DNA from: Liriodendron chinense
Lineage: Eukaryota > Streptophyta > Magnoliopsida > Magnoliales > Magnoliaceae
NCBI GenBank assembly: GCA_003013855.2
Contig: PVNU02000998.1
Location: 682,001-746,000 of the forward strand
Direction of reading: 5' to 3'
Length of the DNA stretch: 64,000 nt
A program made the position numbers and the translations under genes. The notes beneath the pieces are model-generated. The model made no database searches. It was not told the origin of the DNA and saw nothing but the letters and a program-made list of their open reading frames with translations. Shown one piece after another: positions 21,141 through 31,611 of the stretch; within the stretch, counting starts at the first letter, position 1; each line of letters starts with the position of its first letter.

Positions 21141-21539
21141 GACTCATGTGCCGCATGACTCCTAGCTGCAAAGACACTGTCCAGTAGATGTCGTCGATCA
21201 GAGCTGTCGTTAGGTCGTAAATCACATCTCATGGACCACCATGTCCTATAAATGGCCTACGTAACCGATAGTCAAGATTGTTTATGAAAAATTAGGATCA
21301 GTCAAAATTCTGAGCCATCTATCTGTTGGCATCATCAGTTGCTTATGGACCATCCCGAATCGAGTGGCTATAAAAGTGAAAGTCAAGGTTTGGATGTATT
21401 GGATCATCCAATCAGTGATATTTTCTCAATCTAGTTCAAAGACCATTTGATCAACCTAATGAACGGATGAGATCAATAGAATCAACTATTGTAGTGTCCT
21501 TTGTAACTAGGAGCACTGTAACTTGTACCACCCTTGGAG

Positions 21540-22020
21540 CACCAGATCATTTAACCTTTTGATTTGTGAAAATTTTTCGGCACTCCGAAAAAATGGAAGC
21601 GGATTGCGTACTGAGTAAACACTATGTGCTCCACCGTGATATTTGTTTTTTTAATTTCATCCACTCCATCCATCCATTTTAAAGGATAATTTGACAGCTT
21701 TAGCCAAAAAAAAGTATATAAAGAGCTCATTTGGACTACACCGCAGGCAATACTGTATTGTTGAAAAGTTCTCAAGGCTACGGAAGTTTTGGATGAAGCT
21801 GATATTTGTGTTTTCCCTTCATCATGTCTCTGTGATGTTATGAGCAATTTGGATGACAAATAAACATCACTGTAGGCCCCGGCAAGATTTCAACGGTGAA
21901 AATAATTACTCCCACTATTTATTGTGGTACGGCCTAATTGAGCTTTGGATAGATAACCACTAAAATGAGCTGGAAAGCGGATGGACGGCGTGGATATACA
22001 CCATACATTTGCGGTGGGCT
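21540..22020. repeat. Palindromic-core remnant
   Basis: Core order is kept: ccaccgtgatatttg, ttcatccactccatccatcc, gttttggatgaagctgatat, then the inverted right half with cggatggacggcgtggatat and the ggtgggc end. The terminal repeats are too worn to assign a family. Confidence 0.6.
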
Positions 22021-22556
22021 AAACAGAGATTATTCAGCTCGATAAAAGCCTACTCAATCCGATTCCAGAAAAAAATCGCGTGGCTCACAAGTAACTCAAA
22101 TCAAACCGTCCAAACTGTGAGCCATCCTATCATACACTGATTTAATTAAATAATTAGCTGATCGGTGAACATTTTTAGTGGACGGTTTAAATTTAAAACA
22201 TCCAGTGGTCCACATCGACCAAACGAGTGTCCACGAATCATAAGTTATGATTTTCCAACTAATCTGTTTTAGGGATTTTGACCTGACTATGGTGAGCCAC
22301 ACAATTTGTACCGTTTAATGTTTAACACGTACACAACTTTTTTGTGTGTGTGGAAACACGACGTACAAGTTCTGTGTGCCTGAGTATCAACTGACACACT
22401 GCCAGAGTACGAAGTTAGTGTCCTTTTGTTTTTAAATTTATCATTTATTATTTCCAAAGTCACTCCGAATTTCTCGCCACTGAGATTTTTATTGGTTCAT
22501 GCAGTAACTGCAGGTTACGTTCCTCCGAATTTCTCACGATTGAGGTTTATTGGGAC
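22021..22556. other. Non-coding spacer
   Basis: No gene. A short direct repeat (ctccgaatttctc) occurs near 22462 and 22521. Nothing else is recognised. Confidence 0.5.
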
Positions 22557-23053
22557 GCGGATTTGCTAGTGGTCGGTGGTCTATGGGTCCATCATGATGT
22601 ATATATTTCATCCACGCCGTCCATCTATTTTTTTTTTAGATGATTTAATGAAATGGACAAAAAAGTAAGGTAAACTTAAGTCCAAAGTGGATCACATGAT
22701 AGGAAATAGTATTGAATGAACGCGGTAAAAAAAACTTCTTACGCATAAAGGCTTTGATCAAGCGGATATATATATTTTTTTTAATCTTCATCCCAGGTCT
22801 GCATCACTTAATCAACAGGTTGGATGTCAAATAAACGTTACACGGTAGGCCTTAGGAGGTTTTTAATGGTGGACATTCAATCACTACTGTTTCCTGTGGT
22901 GTGGTCGACCTGAAAAAGGATCTACCTCATTTTTTGGGATCAAGCCCTAAAATGATCTGAAAACATAGATGGACGGCATGGATAAAACCAAACATCATGG
23001 TGAGTCTCACATAGCACCGACCACTAGCCACCTCGGCATCACTAGCCAAATCG
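22557..23053. repeat. Palindromic-core element, CTAGTGGTCGGTG-ended family
   Basis: The left end gatttgctagtggtcggtgg is mirrored by the right-end text caccgaccactagcc and the flanking actagccaaatcgcg. Between them lies the shared core: tcatccacgccgtccatc on the left, and gatggacggcatggat in inverted position on the right. Confidence 0.7.
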
Positions 23054-23218
23054 CGCCCGTTTAATGGTGGGAAGAAGGTTGACCGTCGGATGCGAAGACC
23101 AGAAACGTGGCACACAGTACCCAAGTTCTGTGGAGCCTCCACTCCGCCCATGAGTTGTGAAATCTTATTTAAACCGTACCTAGAGAGTAGGTGTTGTACG
23201 GGCTGCGTTAAACGACGG

Positions 23219-23810
23219 GGATTGGCTGGTGCACCCTACACCAGCTACATTGCTGGTGCAGTGAAGTCATCAAGTTCTGTGGGTCCCACCATGAGGTACT
23301 TGTTATATTCAAACCGTCCGTCCATGTTCTAGAATCATTCTAAGGCTTGACTCAAAAACTAAGACAGATCCAAGGATCCGGTGGACCACGCTGCAGAAAG
23401 TAGTGGGAGATTGAACATATACCATTGAAACCTTTTTGGAAGTCCCAGAAGTTTTGGATCAGTCTGATATTTATTTTTACCCTTCATCCAGGTCCGTGTG
23501 ACCTTATGAACAGTTTGGATGACAAATAAACATCATTGTGGACCCTGGGTATGTTTTAACGGTGAGAATCATTGTCCCCATTATATTTATTGGTGTAGTC
23601 CACTTGAGTTTTGGATATGACTCATTTTAGGTATCATGCACTAAAATGATCTCGCGAAATGGATGGACGGTTTGGATGTACTAAATACATCATTGTGAGG
23701 TCCACAGAGCCTTAATCTACTTTGAACCGTTCGTACAAATACGGTGCTCGAGGACTACACACTCGCTCTACGTCCGCAGCCTAGCTGGTGTAGGGTGCAC
23801 CAGCCAATCC
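23219..23810. repeat. Palindromic-core element with perfect 28-bp TIR
   Basis: Terminal inverted repeats at 23219-23246 and 23783-23810 match at all 28 positions (starting ggattggctggtgcacccta). The interior is the shared core (aaaccgtccgtccat, gttttggatcagtctgat, then the inverted half). The sequence gttaaacg occurs just outside both ends (23207-23214, 23819-23826), and the next two bases agree but for one mismatch. This suggests a 9-10 bp target duplication, as in Mutator-like elements. No transposase is encoded. Confidence 0.8.
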
Positions 23811-23833
23811 GCTTCCGTGTTAAACGGCAGCGA

Positions 23834-24345
23834 ATTAGCTGTTACGCGAGAAACAGCTTAGTTGGGTGTTACCCTAACCGTGTGGAGCCCAAGTTGATGT
23901 ATTTTTTGTATATCCACACCACTTACTTGTTTTTCCATCTCATTTTAGGATGTGATAACAAATGATAAGAAAATCAAAATCTTAGGTGAACTATTCTAAT
24001 AGAAACAATGATGAATAATGATTAAAAACATTTTGTGGGTCACAAAAGTTTTGGATCAATCTGATATTTCTAATTTTCATTCATCCTGATATTATTGACA
24101 TTATCAATAGGTTGAATTGCAAATACACATTATAAAAACCTTATGATGGGCCCTTTGTACGTTTTAATGGTGAACCAGTCAATCACCACTCTTTCTTTTG
24201 GTGTGGCCCACATGAGATATGGATCTGCATAATATTTGTTAATCTGGCCTAAAATAGTCTGGAGAAACAGATGAACGGCGTGGATATACAAAAACTCATC
24301 AACGTGGGCCCCACGGTAGGGGTAACACCTAACGTAACACCTAAT
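23834..24345. repeat. Palindromic-core element, TTACC-ended family, copy 2
   Basis: The left end attagctgttacgcgagaaa continues with cagcttagttgggtgttacc. The right end reads ggtaacacctaacgtaacac then ctaat, its inverted counterpart. Core halves lie between. It starts only 24 bp after the previous element ends. Confidence 0.7.
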
Positions 24346-24889
24346 CCGCTCTCTTAAACCGGGGTTGTAATCTTGAGTAGTCCGTTCCCAAAATTGATTA
24401 CTGGGAATTTTCCGAAGAGTGAGAATTTAATGCATAGACTTGCACGCTGACATTTGTACCAATGCGTTTCTTGGCACACATGTGAAGGATCCGAACCGTT
24501 CACCGGTTTAGTTGGCCCATTGTTTTAGTTTGCTGAGCTAAAAGTCAGGCCAGTCCTCGTCAGATGGGCTGTGTTAAATCTAAAGTGTACGAATGGCTTT
24601 GTAAGTGTCCATTCATACACATAGTACGATCTGGTTGATTTTATGTAACCCCTTGGGGGTATAGTCCGAAATCTTACTAACTGGGCAATCTTAACCGTTT
24701 ATGGCAATCAATAATGGATGGTTAATGGCGAGCGGTCCCAACAAAATCAAATGGCCAGGATCTTTCCACAAGTGCCATATTCAGACAACTCAATCTACAA
24801 CGGCCCACGAGTTGGATGCCTGGATTGATTGTGTTGGGTGGATGAGTTGCCATCATTAGTAGTCTTTGGTCCACTTAAAGAGTCGTGGA
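24346..24889. other. Non-coding spacer
   Basis: No gene, no clear repeat boundary, and no recognisable protein fragment on either strand. Confidence 0.5.
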
Positions 24890-25390
24890 CCAATGGAAAG
24901 GCTACAAGCGGGATTTCCGATCCGGATTGCCTGCTAAAGCCTTTCACAGGCATCTCCTGCACTTGAAATCTACGCGGGCACCACTGTGATGTTTGGGAGA
25001 AATCTATGCCGTCCAACCATTTTTTTAGATCATTTTATACGTTGCGACAAAAAATGAACGGTATCCAAGACTCAGGTGGGCCGCACTAAAGCAAAATATG
25101 GGTAGGAAAATTCCTACTGTTGAAACCTCTATAGGGTCCATAGTGATGTTTATATGCCATCCATATGGTTTATAATGTCATTCCTACTGAGATGAACTGA
25201 AAACACAAATATTATCCTGATTCGAAGCTTCTGTGGCCTCACGAATATTTCAACAATCGTCCCTTTTTCGCCCACTTGAGTATTGGATCTGTTCACGTTG
25301 GACGGCATGAATTTCTTACAAACATCACAGTGGGACCCTACATAGATTTCGAGTTTCGCAGGCAAGTCCGGTATTTCCTGATTGGAAGCC
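24890..25390. repeat. Palindromic-core element, GAAGTTCCTGC-ended family, degraded
   Basis: The left end gggatttccgatccgg with aagcctttcacaggcatctc is mirrored by ttcgcaggcaagtccggtat on the right. Core words cactgtgatgtttggg and aaacatcacagtggg face each other. Several internal deletions are apparent. Confidence 0.55.
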
Positions 25391-25493
25391 AACAGAGGAT
25401 CCAGGACTCCCACTTAAAATGTCTCTCGGCCCCATCACCATGCATGGCTCACAGTCTCACACTCAGTTGTTCCATGGAGATGGCAGGGAGACA

Positions 25494-26018
25494 ATTAGGT
25501 GTTACCTTGGGAACAGCTTAGTGTGTGTTATCCTAACTATGTGGGCCCATCTTGATATATTTTTTACATATCAATGCCGTCCATTTGTTTTTTCATCTCA
25601 TTTTAGTACGTGATAACAAATTTTAAGAAGATCCAGACCTCAGGTGAACCATACCACTAGAAAGAGTGATGGATGACCATTAAAAGCTTTTTGTGGCCCA
25701 TAAAAGTTTTGGATCAATCTGATCTTTATATTTTCCCTCCATCCAGATCTTATTGACATTATCAACAGCTTGGATTGCAAAAAAACATTACAAAAACCTT
25801 AGGATAGGCTCTTTGGAATTTTTCATGGTGGGGCACTCAATCACCACTGTTTTCAGTGTTTTGGTCCACCTGAGATTTGGATCTGCATGATTTTTGGAAC
25901 CCTATCATAAAATTGTCTGTAGAAACGTATGGACGGTGTAGATATACAAATTATCACCCATGTGGGCCACACGGACGGGGTAATACCCACTAACCTGTTC
26001 CCCCGGGTAACACCTAAT
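25494..26018. repeat. Palindromic-core element, TTACC-ended family, copy 3
   Basis: The left end attaggtgttaccttgggaa and right end gggtaacacctaat are inverted copies, extending inward through cagcttagtgtgtgttatcc and its counterpart. The core halves lie between. 26019-26225 has no recognised content. Confidence 0.7.
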
Positions 26019-26230
26019 CCGCTTCCCAGATGGCACAACTGAGTCGAGCAACTTTATGACCAGAGGTGACTCATCACATCTATGGTTATTCAGACCATCC
26101 AATCGCGGGAAAGTGATTTATCAATCCAAGACGTCCAATTTGTGGCTATCAAATGGATAGCTAAAAGGAAAACAGTGAATGGCTAGAATTCAAGGACAAA
26201 ATCCAGATGGTTATTTTTCCGATCAGTGTC

Positions 26231-26904
26231 TGTTGATGCTGAAAATTGGTCATCTGTTGATGCTGAAAATTAGTCAACAGATGAGGATGAAGATCCTTCG
26301 ATCTTCACGGCTGAATGATGTTGATCTTCTCTCTGACAGAAGGTTGGATCCTGTAGAACACAAAAGAAAGCAAAGGGGGGTGGCTGGGGTCCAGCCGTTA
26401 GTCCTCCGATGCCTAAGTCAATAGGATCTTGAAAGATTAAATATCTATCTCTTGATCAGTTTTTGTATCGTACCTCAATAATGAAGAGAATGCCGCAATT
26501 TATAGACTTAGGTCGTTGGGTTACGTTCCTTTTTTTATCACCATGATACTTGTAGAGGAAATCTCGGATCTCTGAGATTTCCTGAGCTGTCCCATGATCT
26601 TCGAGGATCTTCGGCGAGTTGGTTAGGGATTTCCCGGATTCTTCTCCTCTTATCACGCACAAACTTAAAGAATTGCGGTAACGGAACCAGGTCGTTACAA
26701 CTCGAGTGGTCGGCCTTACGAGATCGTTCACAGGGATCGCCTTTCCTCCCTAGATCAGGTCGGTCTGACCTGATGACCTGTACTTGGGTCGTTCTTTCTG
26801 TCATCAGATCGATTTCGAGCTGAGCAGGCTGATCCGGATCCATTCCCAGGTCAGCTCGTATTCTTCTCGCAACAGTACCGAGGTCAGCTCGTATTCTTCT
26901 CACA
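26231..26904 (-). repeat. Tat 3' LTR
   Basis: Starts TGTTGATGCT and ends CTTCTCACA on the plus strand. 26255-26904 aligns with 41049-41698 at the same length (650 bp). The outermost 24 bp (26231-26254) are an extra copy of the adjacent terminal sequence, present only in this LTR. A minus-strand TATA sequence is at 26498-26504. Confidence 0.9.
26498..26504 (-). promoter_or_regulatory. TATA box in Tat 3' LTR
   Basis: TATAAAT on the minus strand (plus strand atttata). The same motif is at 41292-41298 in the 5' LTR, where it would drive the element's genomic transcript. Confidence 0.5.
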
Positions 26905-26924
26905 AAAGAAGTCCCCCCACTCCC
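26905..26924 (-). promoter_or_regulatory. Polypurine tract of Tat element
   Basis: On the minus strand gggagtggggggacttcttt directly abuts the LTR start TGTGAG. This is the expected plus-strand DNA primer site. Confidence 0.75.
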
Positions 26925-27217
26925 GAGTCTAGCTCGTCTGTCTCGGGAGTAACTTGATAAAGAAGATACGACGATCTGGCTACTTTTGACGTTTTACAGC
27001 TATTCCGCCGTCATCTCGACGGGCGGGAAGGCGGCATTTAATGCGTCGTTCAAAAAAACAAGGCGCCATCATTCGTTTGTACGGCGTATCAGCGCTCAAC
27101 AGAATATTATCGAACAGGGGGGTGCCACGTGTCTGGAGTAGTGCGTTACTTTTTGTACGCTTTAACTGAGAGCCGCCACGCGGAATCATTGCATTAAATG
27201 CCAAAGAGACCTTCGGG

Positions 27218-27224
27218 TATAAAA
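27218..27224 (+). promoter_or_regulatory. TATA box of antisense gene
   Basis: TATAAAA on the plus strand, 175 bp upstream of the antisense-gene ATG at 27399, with a CT-rich leader between. It lies in the non-coding stretch between the 3' LTR and the antisense gene. Promoter activity is inferred. Confidence 0.5.
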
Positions 27225-27689
27225 CTCGAGACTTAGCGGATTTCAGAAAAATTCTTCTCTTCTCCGATTTTGTTTTTCTTTCTTTTTGGGTTCTCCTCCT
27301 CCATTTTCTGATATCTCTCATCCAGCCGGTATACCGACATATAGGGTACGCTCCTCTTACCCTCAGAAGACCTTCTTCTCTTCTTAATATCTTTCAAAAT
27401 GTCGGATGTCTCCTGCTCTGATGCCATACCCATGGTGAGGTTTGGGGATTCCGAATCGGACCTGCCTCTATCAGAGCATCAGGAGTGTAGACACCCCACC
27501 TTCGGCTACATTGTTGGTAGAGATAGCTGGAAGAATGGAGGACCATACCCCCAAACCCCAAGTCCAAACTCAGCCAAACTCACCCTTGTAAGCCCCATTC
27601 CATAGCCCAGTTCAAGCCTGAACCCAGTCAACCCAGTCCTAAACATCACCCAGAAAAACTCCCCATAAGAAAAGCCAGTCAAAAAATCC

Positions 27690-27850
27690 TAAAAAAGTCA
27701 AACTCACTGAGTCAACCCGCTGTGTCAACCCGCTGAGTCAACTCGTCGAGTCAAAACACCGAGTCAACCCGTCGAGTCAACCCGCTGAGTCAAATCACCG
27801 AGTCGACCCGCTGAGTCAACTCACTGAGTCGACCCAGCGAGTCAAACAGC
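27690..27850. repeat. GAGTCAACCCGCT-type minisatellite in solo LTR
   Basis: About a dozen short units of roughly 13 bp (gagtcaacccgct, gagtcaactcgtc, gagtcgacccgct and similar) lie upstream of the LTR TATA box. Position suggests a U3 regulatory array. Confidence 0.7.
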
Positions 27851-27957
27851 AGCCCCGAGGGAGCGACCGTACCTCGCTGAAAATCGAGGAACGGCCGTAC
27901 GTGCGGCCCGTAGTAGGCCGCCCAAAAATAATTACGCAAAATGCCACTGCCCGCTGC

Positions 27958-27965
27958 TATAAATA
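27958..27965 (+). promoter_or_regulatory. TATA box of solo LTR
   Basis: TATAAATA followed by cccccctccccttctc, a classic plant LTR core promoter arrangement. It reads toward the rest of the antisense gene. Confidence 0.55.
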
Positions 27966-28271
27966 CCCCCCTCCCCTTCTCATTTCAGCATCCCTTCAAG
28001 TCCATTCAGCCCGAGTGCGGTCCGAGTCCTCCTTCACCCCTTAGCCCATTTTCCCACCAAGGAGAGCCCGAGTGAGGAGAGCCCAGCCCTGGTCCAGCCC
28101 AGCCTGACCACTGGTCCAAGTCTCCCAAGCCATACAAGTCTTGATCCAGCCACTCGAAGCCAACCCTTGCGACACCTCCGTCCATCCAGCTACTCTTTTT
28201 CCAGCATCATCTCATTTGCATCTAGCATAAGTGCAACATTTACTTTTCTTTCAACCCCCCTGCTTCACTGT

Positions 28272-28556
28272 AAGCACCTTGATTATTCAAGCACACTGCA
28301 TATGTCTTAAATTAAGCACCTGTCAGTTCGAGCGTATGCTCTGGGCTGCCCGTTGTTGGAACCTGCCCATCAGAAACTCTTACTGTTCAGACCTGCATTC
28401 ATGCTTCACTATAAAGCACCTTGATTATTCAAACACACTGCATACGTCTTAAATTAAGCACCTGTCAATTCGAGCGTATGCTCTCGGCTTGCCCGTTGTT
28501 GGAACCTGCCCATCAGAAACTCTTACTGTTCAGCCCCGCATTCATGCATCATGTCA
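28272..28556. repeat. 142-bp direct repeat in solo LTR
   Basis: Two near-identical units offset by 142 bp, each starting agcaccttgattattcaa and containing gcgtatgctct and cccatcagaaactcttactg. They lie downstream of the LTR TATA box. Confidence 0.75.
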
Positions 28557-31500
28557 TCTATGAGAATGTACGAGGATTAAAACCGACTTTCAAGTATTAG
28601 TTCGATTCTGTGAAGTAGAGACCGTACTTCGGTACGGGCAGTGTGTGGGGTGCTTAACCTCTTCCCACCTTGTAACCGTGATCCCTTACCTTGAATCTTT
28701 TGGCCGCAGATCAAAAGGGGTCATTTTAGAGGAAAGGATCTTCGGATCCCCTTCTCTAACGTTTCTACGGGGTCTAGCCGACTGTAGATTCGAAGTAACT
28801 GGCTAGTGCCGACTCTGGTCTTATACAAACTCATTTAAACACATCCAGCTTAACACGGCAACTAAACAAAGCCCTCGAGAACGAGGCAAGCCAGTGGCAC
28901 AAACGGCGATTTCGCACTCACGCATCCTCCTCTCCTTCTTTTCCCGAAAGGGGAAGGGACGAGAACGTCGTGTGGGAGCGTGAGAAACGGCGAGGGTCTA
29001 CAAGGAGATAGACCCCAGAGAATCCCATTCCAGGACAGCCGATCCTGTGAATGCAGAGGAATCCGACGTTCCTAAGCCAGAAGTTGGGGATGGAACGGCT
29101 TAGAAGGATTCCTTTGAGCTGGATAGCGTGACCTTACAGATTACCCAGAGAGAACTGGACAATGCGAGGAGAACATACGGGATTCCCGAATCCGTAGAAC
29201 TTAGGATTCCGGGCCGAACTGATAGGCCGAGCCGACCTCGCCGGGGGGAAACCGTCATCTCCCTAATGCATTTAGAGGCTGGGCTCAGGTTGCCTCTACA
29301 CCCCTTCGTGCGAGAGGTCCTTAACACCTTAGGTCTCGCACCGAGCCAGCTGCAACCGAATGGCTGGAGGTGTATGGTGGGATGCTACATCTTGTGGCAG
29401 AGAGTAGGAAATAAAGAGCTGACCTCGAACGAGCTGTTTTCCATATACAGTCTTAAGTCTCTGGGAGGTCAGGGCCTTTATTACCTTTCTTCTCACCCGG
29501 GCCATGGAGGCTCGATAGTGACCGGCCTACCATCCTCCACAAGAATTTGGAAGAGGAAATGGTTCTTTGCGTGGGGGATTGGGAGGCTTCATCGGATGAG
29601 CTTCGCCCTCTGGAGCATAGGGTCCGAGCTGACTTTGCTCTGCCAGGTCGAGCTGCACTTAGAGTTTTCTTTGAATTTCTAATGCTTTTCATTTATGCTT
29701 TTTCGATTCTGACGCGCATCTCCTTGTCTGTGCAGCTTTAGCGGCCATCAGGGTAGCCCTTTCTGCGGTCCAAGAGAGGCAGATCCGAGCTGCTCGAGAG
29801 TATCCGCTTAAAGAGAGAAATTTCCGTAGATTAATCACTGTAGACTCCGTCCTCGAGTCAGGTCAGCTCATGAACAGAGCAATGTTGATATTTATTTTAA
29901 TTGTCGTTTCTCCACACGTTATGTCTTGACATCTTTCTTTATGTTTTGGACAGGCATGACACCAAAGGCGGTCTCTAAATCCCGCAGAATTCCTGCTCGG
30001 CTCCTCGAGCGCGGGGAGAGCTCGGCGGAGCCTCCGAGCAAAAGGGGGGCCACGGAGACTGAGGGGCAACAAAGGTTGCCTCAGTCGTTCGTGTACGGGT
30101 CCGGACAACCTCTGGGCTCATCCCCTACAGGTGGTGAGCCTCTGGTTGCCCAGTCTCCCGCTTCCGAGGTTCCGGTCGTCAACGTGTCGAACACCTCGGA
30201 TTCCCGGGTCGAGCCGTCTACGGGCCGACCTGCCACTCGTGCCAGTTCGTCTGGCACTCCGACAGCATCGACTTCAGCGGGGCCCGCTCGTACCCCTGCT
30301 GAGGTCGGATCATCGCGCCCTCCTCCAGCTCCCCGGGCCACCTGCGCTGCAGCTGCTTCTGGGGCCGAGCAGCGCGAAGACCAGGTCGATATGCCTCCAG
30401 TCACAGAGCAGTTTTCGACCTGGAAAGAGGAGGTTAACGCCTACATGGACGTTAACCAGAGCATCCCTCAGGATCTGAGCTCGCTCGCGTCGACAAATCC
30501 TGATCAGATGGTCGGAGTCGCGATTGAAAGCAGTCTCAGGGTGAGCTGACTGCTTTTTCTTTTTCTTTTTCAATTCGCTGTCGCACTACTAACTGTCGTA
30601 ACGTGTTTTTGTAGGACTCGGCCTTGTTGATAATGATCCGCCAGAGGATGGCTGAGCGGACCCACCAGATGCAAAAAGCTCTGGTTGCCGCATCCTCCTG
30701 GAAGAACAAGACGGAGGCAATGAAGATTGAGCTGAAGAAAAAGCTATCTGAGCTGGCAACGGCTTAGACGGAACTGCAAACGGCTCAGTCCGAGCTGAAG
30801 GTTGCCCAGTCTGATCTGGAGGTGTCCCAGGCACAAGTCCAGTCGCTCTAGGAGGCGTTGAAAGATACATCGGCCAAGGCTCAATCCGAGGGGAACAAGG
30901 TCGAGTCACTCGAGGCTGCTCTCAAGACGGCCGAGGAGGAGAAGATGAGTTTGGCCGGACTTTTGAAGGAGGTTCAGCTGAAGGCCTTGGCCGATGCTAA
31001 AGGTGCGGATGCTAAGTTTGAGAAGTTGAACGCACTTTCCGAGGAGCTGTACAATCATGGCTTCCGGGATTGCAGGAGGCTCGTCCTCAAACATTTTCCT
31101 GACCTGGACCTTACTCCCGTCGACGACGACGAAGACGAGGATGAGGCCGCAGGGGCAGGGCCTTCTAAAGGGTCGGCGGCCGGTCCATCTAATGCTGCTG
31201 AAGGCTGATCTACCTTGTAATTTTTGTTTTTTTTTTTTATGTAACAATGTAAAAATTTTTACTTCAATACAAGCCCTTCAGAGGCATCTTCATTCAAATT
31301 GTGTACAACATTTTCTTCCTTTTATGCATGCACGAATCTTGGAACGACTAAGGAACCCTTTGTAATCGACGAAGCTCGGTAACATAAATCCGACCATCAC
31401 ATTGAAGTAGATGACTAGTCATTAGGTCGGGATAGTAGGGTAGTTAGCTCAGAACGTTAATGCCGTGAGGCTGATCTGTACGCTCCGAACGTGTTAAGTC

Positions 31501-31611
31501 GCTTTGGTCATGCGTGAGTGAGTTGTCAATATAACACTTACGAAGTAATTTCAAAGCAATCTTATTGAATCACCGCCTCGGAATACATATTTTATAGGAG
31601 GCTCTGCTCGT

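Larger units (their letters stand above)
27486..29002 (+). mobile_element. 1.5-kb solo LTR inside the antisense gene
   Basis: Begins TGTAGACACC and ends GGTCTACA, short inverted LTR ends, with identical 5-bp target duplications AGGAG at 27481-27485 and 29003-29007. Removing it restores the antisense reading frame. It carries a TATAAATA at 27958-27965 followed by a CT-rich start region, so the LTR reads in the plus direction. There is no internal region. The lineage is not certain. Confidence 0.85.
27399..31208 (+). pseudogene. Antisense gene of Tat element (transposase_28-like)
   Basis: The gene runs opposite to gag-pol. Four exons can be placed at GT-AG sites with matching phases: A 27399-27485 continued at 29008-29646 after a solo LTR; B 29736-29861; C 29954-30540; D 30615-31208. 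Exon A resembles the plant 'putative gypsy-type transposon' family (FVREVLNTLGLAPSQLQPNG near 29307, then WKRKWFFAWG). Exon C is rich in Pro/Ser/Ala. Exon D is a long alanine/lysine/glutamate coiled coil ending in an acidic tail (VDDDEDEDE). Lesions are TAG at 29101, a 1-nt loss in a G run near 29570, TAG near 30766 and TAG near 30849, plus the LTR insertion. The function of this family is unknown. The exon model is inferred from splice signals and frame. Confidence 0.7.
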
